From Algoriphagus sp. AK58 (lineage in GTDB: Bacteria; Bacteroidota; Bacteroidia; Cytophagales; Cyclobacteriaceae), in the NCBI RefSeq assembly GCF_014324365.1, contig NZ_QEIG01000003.1, positions 62,001 to 126,000 on the forward strand: a DNA stretch of 64,000 bases, written 5' to 3'. The notes under the pieces were generated by a model that was given only the letters and a program-made list of their open reading frames with translations, did no database searches and was not told the DNA's origin. Each line of letters begins with the position of its first letter. The stretch's first letter is position 1. The position numbers were made by a program, and so were the translations under genes. Of the stretch, positions 1 to 9,279 are shown one piece after another.

Positions 1-1
1 T

Positions 2-1285
2 GAGGAGCAGAAGTTTGGTGTAAAAGTGAAAGATCAGCTCAAAAACCTCCGTGTCAATGTGGATGTACTGACGCTGACCGCGACCCCCATCCCGAGAACG
101 CTCCACTTTTCGCTGATGGGTGCCCGGGATCTCTCAGTCATCGCCACCCCTCCACCAAACAGGCAACCTGTAACTACGGAAGTACAGACTTTCCATGAAG
201 AAGTCATCCGAGACGCTGTTGCCTATGAACTTAGAAGAGGTGGGCAGGTATTTTTTGTCCATAATCGGGTGGGCGAAATCGACAGCATCGCCAACCTGAT
301 CATGAAACTTGTCCCGGATGCTCGCGTGGTCGGTGCACACGGCCAAATGGATGGTGAAAAGCTTGAAAAAATCATGGTTGGATTTATCAATCATGACTAT
401 GATGTTCTGGTTTCCACCAACATCATCGAGTCTGGGTTGGATATCCCCAATGCCAATACCATCATTATCAACCGGGCGCACATGTTTGGTCTTTCGGATC
501 TTCATCAGATGCGAGGCCGGGTAGGCAGAAGTAATAAAAAGGCATTTTGCTATTTGCTTACCAGTCCCATGTCAGGCCTGACTCCGGAAGCACGAAAAAG
601 GCTGCAGACCTTGGAGGAATTTTCAGATTTGGGTGACGGCTTCAAGGTCGCCATGAAGGATTTGGACATCAGAGGAGCGGGCAACCTGCTTGGGGCAGAG
701 CAAAGCGGCTTTATCACAGATTTGGGCTTTGAGATGTACCATAAAATCCTCGATGAGGCAGTTCAAGAACTGAAGGAAAATGAATTTGCCGCGCTTTTCG
801 AGACAGATTTAAAAGAAAAAGTCAAAGTTTTGGTACAGGATTGTACCATTGAAACAGACTTAGAACTCCTGATTCCGGAAGAATATGTCAGTAACATCAG
901 TGAGCGATTGGGCTTGTATTCTAAACTTGATGCCTTGAAAACCGAGGAAGAACTGGAGAAATTTGGTCAAATGCTACTGGACAGATTTGGACCGCTTCCC
1001 GAGTCTGTCAAAGACCTGATGGAGACGGTTCGTTTACGTTGGAAAGCAGAAAACCTTGGAATTGAAAAGCTTACACTTAAAGGAAAACAGATGAAGTGTT
1101 ATCTTTTGCCCTCCAATCGGGACGACTTCTATTCCTCGGATGTATTTGGTAAAATCATGAAGTTTGCCCAAGTACATTCCAAGGCATGCAAAATAAAAGA
1201 ACACAAAAACCGTTTGATCCTTACGATCGAGGGAGTTTCAACGATCCAAAAGGCACAAAAGGTGCTTGAAGAAATGAAATCCTAA
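2..1285 (+). CDS. mfd: Transcription-repair coupling factor Mfd, C-terminal part (5' end outside window)
   Basis: This is the C-terminal third of Mfd, the ATP-driven translocase that removes RNA polymerase stalled at DNA lesions and recruits the UvrA repair machinery. The reading frame is open from base 2, so the gene starts upstream of the window. The visible part begins inside the helicase core: motif III TATPIPRTL is at the start, followed by the second RecA lobe with TNIIESGLDIP and the motif VI arginine fingers in QMRGRVGRSNK. The last 150 or so residues match the TRCF C-terminal domain that holds the UvrA-binding surface in check. There is no terminator directly after the stop. uvrA, its functional partner, ends the window at the other side, but that is probably coincidence. 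Confidence 0.96.
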   Translation, partial: EEQKFGVKVKDQLKNLRVNVDVLTLTATPIPRTLHFSLMGARDLSVIATPPPNRQPVTTEVQTFHEEVIRDAVAYELRRGGQVFFVHNRVGEIDSIANLIMKLVPDARVVGAHGQMDGEKLEKIMVGFINHDYDVLVSTNIIESGLDIPNANTIIINRAHMFGLSDLHQMRGRVGRSNKKAFCYLLTSPMSGLTPEARKRLQTLEEFSDLGDGFKVAMKDLDIRGAGNLLGAEQSGFITDLGFEMYHKILDEAVQELKENEFAALFETDLKEKVKVLVQDCTIETDLELLIPEEYVSNISERLGLYSKLDALKTEEELEKFGQMLLDRFGPLPESVKDLMETVRLRWKAENLGIEKLTLKGKQMKCYLLPSNRDDFYSSDVFGKIMKFAQVHSKACKIKEHKNRLILTIEGVSTIQKAQKVLEEMKS

Positions 1286-1465
1286 AGATTTTAAAAAAAT
1301 TTAACTGGCATAAATATTGTACTTTCGCCAACCAATTTTGTAAGATTTGCCTGGTTTTGATATGTTTCCAGGCGTTTTCAAAATCTGGCGAAAAATCAAA
1401 GCATTGGAGGAAGTATTCAATGCGGTTATATTAGCAACTTGAAATAGACCAAACCACCTGATACT

Positions 1466-2689
1466 ATGCGTCTAAGTAACAAATCTTGGGGAATGTGGGC
1501 AGCAAGCTTAATGCTGGCTTCCGCCTCAATTTTATCTTCCTGTCAAAAGACTCCTGGTTACGGCCGCAGAACTGCGAGTGATCCCGGAAAGCGAAGTGCA
1601 ACTACTGGGGCAGATTTCTCTTTTGATGAGCAAGACACCACTCAATTTTTCGTGTCCAAAAATGCAGAACAAATCCCAGGTCCAAACCTGAAATTTATCC
1701 AAGGCGGCCGTACCGTTTTGGGATCTCAGGAAGAGGACGTGATGGCATTCAGAGACAACCTGGAGAGGACGGTTTCCATCGCTTCCTTTTACATGGACGA
1801 AACAGAAATGACCAATAACGACTATCGTGAATTTCTGTTTGACATGAAAAAGAGAGTCAGCGCTGACTCTCTCAAAAAGTTGGAGCCTTCTGAAAACGTT
1901 TGGTCAGGAGCCATGTCTTTCAATGATCTTTATCAGTCCTATTATTTCAGATTCCCTGGATTCAATTTCTATCCGGTAGCTGGTGTATCTTGGAAACAGG
2001 CCAGTGCCTATGCCAAATGGAGAACTGAATTTGTTCAGGAGTTAATCAGAAAAGATAGGGGGTTGGATTCTACGATGACCAAAACTCAGTTGATCGAAAG
2101 AGGGGTAGCAATGGCTGACTTCCGTCTTCCTAACGAGGCAGAATGGGAATATGCAGCCAAAGCCATGATCGGAACTCAGTACTTGGATGAAAATCAAGAA
2201 TATGGTCGAATCTATCCATGGGATGGTCGTGGTGTAAGAAATCCATACAACGTAAAAAGAAAAGGAAAGCAAGGTGACTTCTTGGCTAACTTCAAAAGAG
2301 GCCGAGGTGACTATGCCGGTATCTCCGGTAACCAGAGAAATGACGGTGAGATCCTTCCAACCAACGTCTATGATATGGCTCCAAATGATTTCGGGCTTTA
2401 CCATATGGCAGGCAACATGAACGAATGGGTTTATGACGTGTATCGTCCGTTGACCTTCCAAGATGCAGACGATCTCAACCCGTTAAGAAAAGACGGTGTC
2501 TACGATGAGCAGGAAAACTATGAAACCTCACTCTTCACCGACGAAATGAGAGTGTATAAAGGTGGTTCTTGGAAAGATGTAGCTTATTGGCTTGCTCCAG
2601 GTACCAGAAGATTTATGCACCAAGACTCTGCAACCAACAATATTGGTTTCCGATGCGCTATGATCTCCATTGGAGAGAAAGGTAAATAA
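1466..2689 (+). CDS. gldJ: Gliding motility / type IX secretion lipoprotein, GldJ-like (SUMF1 fold)
   Basis: The product is an outer-membrane-directed lipoprotein of the formylglycine-generating-enzyme (SUMF1) fold, used in Bacteroidota as a structural part of the gliding and type IX secretion machinery. The signal peptide ends in lipobox ILSSC with Cys26. The SUMF1 domain runs from about residue 70 (FIQGGRTVLGS) to the end, with the typical FYMDETEMTNNDYREFL, YPVAGVSWKQASAYAKWR, RLPNEAEWEYAAKA and GGSWKDVAYW ... GFRCAM blocks. The stretch TTGADFSF before the domain and the AYNE/SFND-like segment resemble GldJ more than GldK. At 407 aa it is shorter than flavobacterial GldJ. The 180-base leader holds a possible -7 box TACTTTCG at 1320-1327. 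A strong terminator follows. GldK is the main alternative. Confidence 0.75.
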   Translation: MRLSNKSWGMWAASLMLASASILSSCQKTPGYGRRTASDPGKRSATTGADFSFDEQDTTQFFVSKNAEQIPGPNLKFIQGGRTVLGSQEEDVMAFRDNLERTVSIASFYMDETEMTNNDYREFLFDMKKRVSADSLKKLEPSENVWSGAMSFNDLYQSYYFRFPGFNFYPVAGVSWKQASAYAKWRTEFVQELIRKDRGLDSTMTKTQLIERGVAMADFRLPNEAEWEYAAKAMIGTQYLDENQEYGRIYPWDGRGVRNPYNVKRKGKQGDFLANFKRGRGDYAGISGNQRNDGEILPTNVYDMAPNDFGLYHMAGNMNEWVYDVYRPLTFQDADDLNPLRKDGVYDEQENYETSLFTDEMRVYKGGSWKDVAYWLAPGTRRFMHQDSATNNIGFRCAMISIGEKGK

Positions 2690-2712
2690 TTCCATTTCAC
2701 AATTGAATAGTC

Positions 2713-2738
2713 AAGGCCTCGAAATTCGAGGCCTTTTT
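2713..2738 (+). terminator. Rho-independent terminator after gldJ
   Basis: A hairpin with arms GGCCTCG (2715-2721) and CGAGGCC (2727-2733), extended by AA/TT pairs, is followed by a run of T. It lies 24 bases after the gldJ stop. Confidence 0.9.
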
Positions 2739-2812
2739 TGTTTTTCCTCTATTTATGCCTAGATTAAGTAACATTTTGATTTTCAGTGTTTTTCAACAAA
2801 ACCAAATCTTTT

Positions 2813-3763
2813 ATGAGAAAAATTAATCTAGTAGTAGTGTTTTCTGTGTTGGCCTTTGCCTGCCAACAGAATGAAGTGATGGATCTTCCATCCGGTGACC
2901 AAATGGTATCTGAGGAAATAGAATTTAGGGAAAATCCATTCGGGTCCATTCCGGTAAATCATTTCGATCCAAACGCCCGAGTTGAGTCTGCTTACAGTCT
3001 AGTCCTGCATTCCGTCAGTTACCTTACGGCTCCAGAAAGCAACCAAATGGGAAAAACCATTTTCTTCACAGACCGGGGCAACAAGCAGTTGTCTGCCGAT
3101 TTCTCTCCTTTGGTCCCATGGGATGGTACGGCCTCAGTGGATTATTTTCTGGATGAGGCACGTGCTCCTTCTTCCATGGATTTTTCGGCTGCCCAAGCAG
3201 CAATTCAGCGTGCTTCTTCCACTTGGGAAGGTGTCAACTGCTCTGAAATGGGATTAAGTCAATCACCATCAATACCTTTTCCCTTGGGATTTGTGGCACT
3301 TGTTTATGGCTACCCTAGTTTCGGTTTCGCTCCCAGTGAAGTTAATCATTTGGGGTGGATGCCTGCTGGTTTTTGGGAATTGCTTGTTCCCGGAGGTAGT
3401 GAATTTATTTTGGGAGCAACCTTTACCTTAACCTACATAGATGAGGAAGGCCAGCCCCTGGACACCAATCAGGATGGGAAAGCGGACGTTGCTTTCAGAG
3501 AAATTTATTATAACGACTATTTCACCTGGGGAGATGGGGTGAATTCACCAGGAACCATTGATGTGGAAACAGTGGCCTTGCATGAAATGGGGCATGGATT
3601 GAGTCAAGCCCATTTCGGAGAGGCCTTTAGAACTCCTTCCGGCAAATTGCAATTCGCACCCAGAGCGGTGATGAACGCTGCCTACTCAGGAATCCAGACC
3701 AGAATAGGGGGTACTGACCTTGCTGGACATTGCAGTATCTGGGGGAATTGGCCAAACCGATGA
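2813..3763 (+). CDS. Secreted metzincin-like zinc metalloprotease lipoprotein
   Basis: This is a predicted exported zinc peptidase of about 316 aa. I chose the ATG at 2813 because it places a proper lipoprotein signal (MRKINLVVVF, lipobox LAFAC, Cys17) at the N-terminus; a GTG 27 bases upstream would spoil it. The zinc site is HEMGHGLSQAH with His257, Glu258, His261 and His267, which is the HExxHxxxxxH spacing of metzincins, and VMNA soon after may act as the Met-turn. The Gly usual between the second and third His is Ser here. A DTNQDGKAD segment before the site looks like a calcium-binding loop. The closest known pattern is matrixin-like. Substrate is unknown. It lies between two terminators and is probably monocistronic. 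Confidence 0.7.
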   Translation: MRKINLVVVFSVLAFACQQNEVMDLPSGDQMVSEEIEFRENPFGSIPVNHFDPNARVESAYSLVLHSVSYLTAPESNQMGKTIFFTDRGNKQLSADFSPLVPWDGTASVDYFLDEARAPSSMDFSAAQAAIQRASSTWEGVNCSEMGLSQSPSIPFPLGFVALVYGYPSFGFAPSEVNHLGWMPAGFWELLVPGGSEFILGATFTLTYIDEEGQPLDTNQDGKADVAFREIYYNDYFTWGDGVNSPGTIDVETVALHEMGHGLSQAHFGEAFRTPSGKLQFAPRAVMNAAYSGIQTRIGGTDLAGHCSIWGNWPNR

Positions 3764-3820
3764 AATAAGCCCACCAAAGGCTTAAAAAAACCAATCCCCT
3801 TTACAAAAGTGAACCCCGAT

Positions 3821-3853
3821 AAAAATCCGCTAATAACCATTAGCGGATTTTTT
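3821..3853 (+). terminator. Rho-independent terminator
   Basis: Arms AAAATCCGCTAAT and ATTAGCGGATTTT pair around a four-base loop and are followed by more T. It closes the metalloprotease gene. Confidence 0.9.
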
Positions 3854-3909
3854 GATGTAAAGAGTCAGGAATCCTCCTACATTCAAAAAAGAATTAACCC
3901 AAATCAAGT

Positions 3910-6324
3910 ATGACATATAAAACTATCCGGACTATGATGGTCTTGGTGGCTACGGTTTTTTGCCAAACCCTATTGGCACAGACCACCTACCAGACCCCGC
4001 CAAAATCCATCGCTGATTTATTTAATGCTCCCGCCACTCCTTCTGTGACTTTCAACAAGGATGGTTCGATGATGATGATTCTGGAGCGAACTGAGGCTCC
4101 GTCAATTGAAGATTTGGCACAGCCCGAACTCCGAATAGGAGGAATCCGAATCAATCCTGCCATTTCGGGTCAAAGTCGCGCAGGAAGCTTTACCAACATT
4201 AAAATCAAAAAGACCCGCTCTGGTGAGGAAATTCAAGTCAAAGGACTACCCTCCAATCCCAAAATGAATGGATTCTCCCTTTCTTTGGATGAGAAGTACT
4301 TGGCTTTTACCCAAACGGAAAGCAACGGGGTCAGTCTTTGGGTTGTGGATATGCTATCTTATGAAGCCAAAAAGATTACCGAGCCGATCCTCAATCAAGT
4401 GTTTGGTAACTCAGTTGCCTGGCTACCGGACAACAGCATTGTGATCAAGGCTGTAAATCCTGCACGAGGGGCTATGCCCAAAGCCCCTGCCGCTCCGGCT
4501 GGACCCGTTATTCAGGAGACTTCCGGTAATGCAGCTCCCAGCCGTACCTATCAAGATCTTTTGACCAATCCCTACGATGAGGCACTTTTCGCCTATTTCA
4601 TGGACTCTCAATTGATGAAAGTTGATTTGGAAGGCAGCAAATCCCCCATCGGCAAACCGGCTATGATCAAGTCCATGGATATCAGTCCAGACGGAAATTA
4701 CCTATTGATTGAGTCTATCCAAAAGCCATTTTCTTACCTGGTCCCTGCTGACAGATTCCCTTATACAGTGGAAATCTGGTCTACAACCGGTGAAGTGGTG
4801 AAGATGCTGGCACAAATCCCCTTGGATGAAGTTCGCCCAACTGGGTTTGACGCTACTGTAACAGGAATCAGAAATGTGAACTGGAGAGCTGACAAGCCAG
4901 CTACCTTGTATTGGGCAGAGGCTCAAGACAAAGGAGATCCAAGAGTGAAAGTGGAAGAACGCGATATCATCTATACGCTTTCTGCCCCATTCAGCGGTGA
5001 GAAACAAAAGCTCGTTGGAACTGCGCTCCGATTTGGAGGAATCAGCTGGTCGGATGATTCTTTTGCCATCCTGAATGAACGATGGTTTGCCAGCAGAACA
5101 GAAAAGCGCTCTGTGATCAACCCTTCCAACCCTACTCAGGCGCCTAAAGTGATCATCGAGCGCTCCTCAGATGATCTATACAATGATCCTGGAAGCCCGC
5201 TTTTCACACGAAATGCATTTGGAAGAAATGTATTGTTGCGAAAAGGCGATCTGGTCTACATGACCTCCGAAGGTGGTAGTCCCGAAGGCAGTATGCCGTT
5301 TTTGTCCACATTCAACACTGCCACAAAAGAACAAAAGATCTTATGGAGGTCTCAGGCGCCTTACTATGAGCGGGTGGCAAAAGTATTGGCGTCAGATGCT
5401 ACTGAATTTATTACCATCAAAGAAGGAACAGACCTTCAACCCAACTATTGGCTGATCAATACCAAAAAGCGCATCGCCCCAATGCAGGTGACCAACTTTG
5501 CCCATCCGTATGAGTCCATCAAAGGAATCAACAAGCAGTTGGTGACTTACAAGAGAAAAGATGGGCTAAACCTTTCTGCGGTAGTCTATACTCCAGATGG
5601 ATATGATCCGGCCAAAGACGGAAGACTTCCTGTCCTCATGTGGGCCTATCCACGGGAATACAAATCCGCAGCCGATGCCGCTCAGGTGAGAGGCTCCAAA
5701 TACACCTTTACCCGACTGAGCTGGGGTTCTCCGATCTATTGGGTGACTAGAGGCTATGCGATCATGGATCAAACCGAAATGCCGATCGTGGGTGAAGGAG
5801 ATCAGGAACCAAACGACTTCTTCATTGAGCAGCTGGTGGCCAATGCAGAGGCAGCGATCGATCATATTGTGGAGATGGGCATTGGGGATCGAAACAAAAT
5901 CGCGGTGGGTGGTCATTCCTATGGCGCCTTTATGACGGCCAATCTGCTGTCCCACACCAATATTTTCGCAGCGGGTATCGCCCGAAGCGGAGCCTATAAC
6001 CGTACCCTGACACCGTTTGGATTCCAGTACGAGCAGCGCACCTATTGGGAAGCTCCGGAGGTATATTTCAATATGTCGCCGTTTTCATTTGCCGATAAGG
6101 TAAAAACTCCGATTCTACTTATCCACGGTGAGGCAGATAACAATTCAGGGACTTTCCCAATTCAATCCGAGCGCTATTACAATGCTTTGAAGGGTCATGG
6201 GGCAACTACCCGATTAGTCTTCCTGCCTCACGAAAGCCACGGCTATGCCGCCAAAGAGTCCGTACTCCACACCTTGTGGGAGATGGATACCTGGCTGGAA
6301 AAGTATGTGAAGAATAGGAAGTAA
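3910..6324 (+). CDS. Secreted prolyl-oligopeptidase-family serine peptidase, S9D (glutamyl endopeptidase type)
   Basis: This is an exported serine peptidase of 804 aa. A signal peptide ends near residue 24 (LLAQ). A beta-propeller domain fills residues 40-540 and an alpha/beta-hydrolase domain follows. The catalytic triad can be read as Ser670 in GGHSYGAF, Asp743 in HGEADNNSG and His777 in HESHGY. The N-terminal block (PPKSIADLFNAP, then LERTEAPSIEDLAQPELRIGGIRI) resembles the S9D group, which includes the plant chloroplast glutamyl endopeptidase CGEP, rather than dipeptidyl peptidase IV. It probably degrades peptides in the periplasm. It is followed by a strong terminator and shows no operon partner. 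Confidence 0.9.
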   Translation: MTYKTIRTMMVLVATVFCQTLLAQTTYQTPPKSIADLFNAPATPSVTFNKDGSMMMILERTEAPSIEDLAQPELRIGGIRINPAISGQSRAGSFTNIKIKKTRSGEEIQVKGLPSNPKMNGFSLSLDEKYLAFTQTESNGVSLWVVDMLSYEAKKITEPILNQVFGNSVAWLPDNSIVIKAVNPARGAMPKAPAAPAGPVIQETSGNAAPSRTYQDLLTNPYDEALFAYFMDSQLMKVDLEGSKSPIGKPAMIKSMDISPDGNYLLIESIQKPFSYLVPADRFPYTVEIWSTTGEVVKMLAQIPLDEVRPTGFDATVTGIRNVNWRADKPATLYWAEAQDKGDPRVKVEERDIIYTLSAPFSGEKQKLVGTALRFGGISWSDDSFAILNERWFASRTEKRSVINPSNPTQAPKVIIERSSDDLYNDPGSPLFTRNAFGRNVLLRKGDLVYMTSEGGSPEGSMPFLSTFNTATKEQKILWRSQAPYYERVAKVLASDATEFITIKEGTDLQPNYWLINTKKRIAPMQVTNFAHPYESIKGINKQLVTYKRKDGLNLSAVVYTPDGYDPAKDGRLPVLMWAYPREYKSAADAAQVRGSKYTFTRLSWGSPIYWVTRGYAIMDQTEMPIVGEGDQEPNDFFIEQLVANAEAAIDHIVEMGIGDRNKIAVGGHSYGAFMTANLLSHTNIFAAGIARSGAYNRTLTPFGFQYEQRTYWEAPEVYFNMSPFSFADKVKTPILLIHGEADNNSGTFPIQSERYYNALKGHGATTRLVFLPHESHGYAAKESVLHTLWEMDTWLEKYVKNRK

Positions 6325-6350
6325 AAGGAATCTAAGAATCAGTTCAAATG

Positions 6351-6391
6351 AAAAGACCTGCTCAAATTTTCTATTTGAGCAGGTCTTTTTT
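6351..6391. terminator. Bidirectional terminator between S9D peptidase and uppP
   Basis: Arms of 17 bp starting AAAAGACCTGCTCAAAT (6351-6367) and ending in AGGTCTTTT (to 6389) form a near-perfect hairpin with A and T runs on both sides, so it can serve both strands. uppP on the minus strand stops at 6443. Confidence 0.9.
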
Positions 6392-6442
6392 GTAAAAAGG
6401 ATTTAACAAAATCCCATGGAAATTGTAAAATCTATTTTACAA

Positions 6443-7225
6443 TCACCCCAAATCCGTCCCCCACATAAAGATCAAAAACAGAATCCCCAAGGCGATGCGA
6501 TACCAGCCAAAAGCCGTGAATCCATGGCTGGAGACATATTTCAAAAACAACTTCACCGCAAACCAAGCTGAAACAAAGGCGACTCCAAAACCGATAGCCA
6601 ACATGCTCAATTGCTCAGAAGTGAAGGTCAAATCAGATTTGATCAGATCATAGCCTCCCGCAGCCATCATCGTCGGTACGGCTAGGAGAAATGAAAATTC
6701 GGTTGCCTGCTTTTTATCCAAGCCATTGAACACCCCTCCGATGATCGTGGCAGCAGCGCGGGAAGTACCAGGCACCATGGAAAGGCACTGACAGAGCCCG
6801 ATGAAAAAGGCGTTTTTATAGGAGATGTCTTCTACTTCTTTGAGTGTGGATTCTTGATTGACTACTTTTTTGTCAATAAAAATCAAAATCACCCCACCCA
6901 AAATCAGGGAAACTGACACCACAATCGGATTAAAGAGGTAATCCTTGATAAAATCATAGGCCAAAAGTCCAACCACCGCGGTAGGCAGGAATGCGGCAAA
7001 CAGCTTGAAATAGATGTCCAAGCTTCTGAAAAACCGCTTGATGTACATCAAGGCAATCGCCAAAATAGCTCCCAATTGGATAAATACCTCAAAAGTTTTG
7101 ACAAACTCATCCTCGTGAATTCCCATCGCCGCCGAGGCCAAAATCATATGACCGGTGGATGAAATCGGCAAAAACTCGGTAAGACCTTCGATAATGGCAA
7201 TGATGATGCTTTGAAAAAGAGACAT
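6443..7225 (-). CDS. uppP: Undecaprenyl-diphosphatase UppP (BacA)
   Basis: UppP removes a phosphate from undecaprenyl diphosphate on the outer face of the inner membrane, recycling the lipid carrier for peptidoglycan and other glycans; overproduction gives bacitracin resistance. At 260 aa it has normal length and about eight membrane segments. Both signature motifs are present: EGLTEFLPISSTGH near the N-terminus and PGTSRAAATI in the middle, which together form the active site. The ATG at 7225 is the only good start. It is transcribed alone, divergently from the MuiA-like gene. Confidence 0.96.
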   Translation of the reverse strand: MSLFQSIIIAIIEGLTEFLPISSTGHMILASAAMGIHEDEFVKTFEVFIQLGAILAIALMYIKRFFRSLDIYFKLFAAFLPTAVVGLLAYDFIKDYLFNPIVVSVSLILGGVILIFIDKKVVNQESTLKEVEDISYKNAFFIGLCQCLSMVPGTSRAAATIIGGVFNGLDKKQATEFSFLLAVPTMMAAGGYDLIKSDLTFTSEQLSMLAIGFGVAFVSAWFAVKLFLKYVSSHGFTAFGWYRIALGILFLIFMWGTDLG

Positions 7226-7365
7226 GAATAGGCGATTTTTTTATCCGCCAAAACTAACAAACTCCATCGGAATGAAGGTCAATTGTACGCAGAATTCATT
7301 TTTTTGAATGAGTCTTGTTGCCTTTTGAGGAAAATATTCGTTCTTTAAACTAAAATAGTCTTCCT

Positions 7366-9246
7366 ATGAAACGATCCATTTTTACCATTTTTATGTCCTT
7401 TTTGTCTCTCTCGACTTTGGCTCAAGAGCTAAAAGAAACCACCCTGACCAGCCAAATTCAAGAAGTTACTTTGTTCCTTTCAGGAGCTCAGATTTTTGAA
7501 CAAGCGTCTGGTCAGGTGGCAGCAGGCGAATCGACTGTTATTCTGAAAGGTCTTTCTCCATATCTAGATGAAAAAAGTATTCAAGTCAAAGCTCAGGGTA
7601 ATTTTACCATCCAAGCAGTCAATAAGCGATTGGATTACCTGACTGAAAAAGAGGTCGGCGAAAAAGTCCAAGAACTTCAAAAACAGATGGATGCGATTCA
7701 AAAGTCTGTCACCCTGGGACAAAACCGACTTCAGATTCTTGCAAACAAAGCAGGGCTGCTTTCTGCCAATAAAGACCTCGGAGGCAATCAGTCTGGCCCC
7801 ACTATGGCAGAATTGAGAGCCGCCTTGGATTTTTTTGACACGGAACTTACTAAAATCACCACCGAGGAGCTGGAAGTAAAATCCAAAATTTCGGAAGGGG
7901 AAAAGGAACTCGAGCGCATCCGTAATCAAATCCTTGCCATGCAGGAAAGTAAAAACAAATCCACGTCCGAAATCCGCATCCGAGTCAAGGCTCCTAATTC
8001 AGGGACGGGCAGCTTTCAAATCAACTACCTCGTAACCAATGCGGGCTGGTATCCAAAGTACGATGTGAGGGTAAAAAATATCTCGGAAAACCTTCAGCTA
8101 AATTATAAAGCTGAAGTGTATCAGAATACAGGCGTGGATTGGAAAAATGTCAAGCTCCGATTTTCCAATGCCAATCCCAACCAAAGCGGCCAAGCCCCCC
8201 AACTTGAAAAGTGGGAGCTCAACTATGCCCGCTACACAACAGTAAATAAATTCGCTCTTCCTCCTGTACCTGGTCAGGTCAGTGGTGTGGTTTTGGATTC
8301 AAATGGTGAGCCTCTTCCCGGAGTTTCGGTCTTGGTCAAAGGTACTAGCATCGGTACGGCCACAGATTTGGAAGGGAGATATTCACTTACCATCCCTCCA
8401 TCAGCTCAGAGCCTTGTTTTTTCCTTTGTCGGATTCTCTTCTCAGGAGGTTGCTATACAAGGGCGTTCCACAGTCAGTGTGCGTATGCAAGAGGATGTTT
8501 CCATGCTTCAAGAAGTAGTAGTAGCAGGTTATAGCCAAGAAGTACAAAGGAGCCTTCAAGGCAGAGTAGTTGGGGTTTCAATAAGAGGAAACAATTCGAT
8601 TGAATCGGCTCCCTTGATGACCAACTTTGTAGAAAACCAAACCACGGTCGAAATTGAAGTGGCCGAACCGTATTCGATCAAAACCAACGGAGAGCGGACT
8701 TTAGTGGATCTGAAAACCTACGATATTCCTGCTACCTATCGATACACCGCCATTCCCAAGCTGGATAAAGATGCGTTTCTCCTGGCAGAAATCACCGATT
8801 GGAGTCAATACAGTCTGCTCGAGGGAGAAAGCAATCTGTACTTTGAGGAGGGTTTTGTCGGTCGGTCTATTCTCAATGCTGCCGCACTTCAGGATACGCT
8901 TCAAATCTCCATGGGCCGTGATCGCTCGATCATAATGCAGCGGGAAAAAGTGGATCAATTCTCCAAAAAACGAACCATCGGCTCCAATATGACCGAAAGC
9001 AGAGGTTATGAAATCACGTTGAAAAATAACAAATCCCAGCCCGTCACTCTGCTGGTGAAAGATCAGATTCCCGTATCGGTCAATTCCAACATCACGGTGA
9101 CCGCAGGGGAACTCAGCGGTGGAAAGCTCGATCAACAAACGGGAATAGTTACCTGGGAAGTGACGCTTTCACCAGGAACGCAGCAAAAGCTCTCCCTGCA
9201 ATACGAAGTCAAGTATCCCCGAAGCGAGCGTGTTATATTGGATTAA
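7366..9246 (+). CDS. MuiA/DUF4139-family exported protein with an inserted CarboxypepD_reg-like domain
   Basis: This is an exported protein of 626 aa with a signal peptide cut near residue 19 (STLAQ). In order it shows a DUF4140-like N-terminal domain (about 25-110), a coiled coil (110-205), and the DUF4139 mucoidy-inhibitor domain (from about 210), whose typical NAGWYPKYDVR start is clear. At about residues 303-420 the domain is interrupted by an insert that reads like the N-terminus of a SusC/TonB receptor: GVVLDSNGEPLPGVSVLVKG, then GTATDLEGRYSL, then LQEVVVAGY. After it DUF4139 resumes (TTVEIEVAEPYSI) and runs to the C-terminus. The cellular role of the family is unknown; the signal peptide puts it in the periplasm or at the outer membrane. 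A terminator follows. Confidence 0.85.
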   Translation: MKRSIFTIFMSFLSLSTLAQELKETTLTSQIQEVTLFLSGAQIFEQASGQVAAGESTVILKGLSPYLDEKSIQVKAQGNFTIQAVNKRLDYLTEKEVGEKVQELQKQMDAIQKSVTLGQNRLQILANKAGLLSANKDLGGNQSGPTMAELRAALDFFDTELTKITTEELEVKSKISEGEKELERIRNQILAMQESKNKSTSEIRIRVKAPNSGTGSFQINYLVTNAGWYPKYDVRVKNISENLQLNYKAEVYQNTGVDWKNVKLRFSNANPNQSGQAPQLEKWELNYARYTTVNKFALPPVPGQVSGVVLDSNGEPLPGVSVLVKGTSIGTATDLEGRYSLTIPPSAQSLVFSFVGFSSQEVAIQGRSTVSVRMQEDVSMLQEVVVAGYSQEVQRSLQGRVVGVSIRGNNSIESAPLMTNFVENQTTVEIEVAEPYSIKTNGERTLVDLKTYDIPATYRYTAIPKLDKDAFLLAEITDWSQYSLLEGESNLYFEEGFVGRSILNAAALQDTLQISMGRDRSIIMQREKVDQFSKKRTIGSNMTESRGYEITLKNNKSQPVTLLVKDQIPVSVNSNITVTAGELSGGKLDQQTGIVTWEVTLSPGTQQKLSLQYEVKYPRSERVILD

Positions 9247-9248
9247 TA

Positions 9249-9277
9249 AAACAGCGGCCTGGTTAGGCCGCTGTTTT
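9249..9277. terminator. Bidirectional terminator between convergent genes
   Basis: Arms AACAGCGGCCT and AGGCCGCTGTT enclose a GGTT loop, with A before and T after. It lies between the stop at 9246 and the stop of the minus-strand gene at 9280. Confidence 0.9.
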
Positions 9278-9279
9278 TC

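Noticed and set aside
134..505. Minus-strand open frame inside mfd
   Set aside because: It is a shadow of the conserved Mfd reading frame and has no start context or family resemblance.
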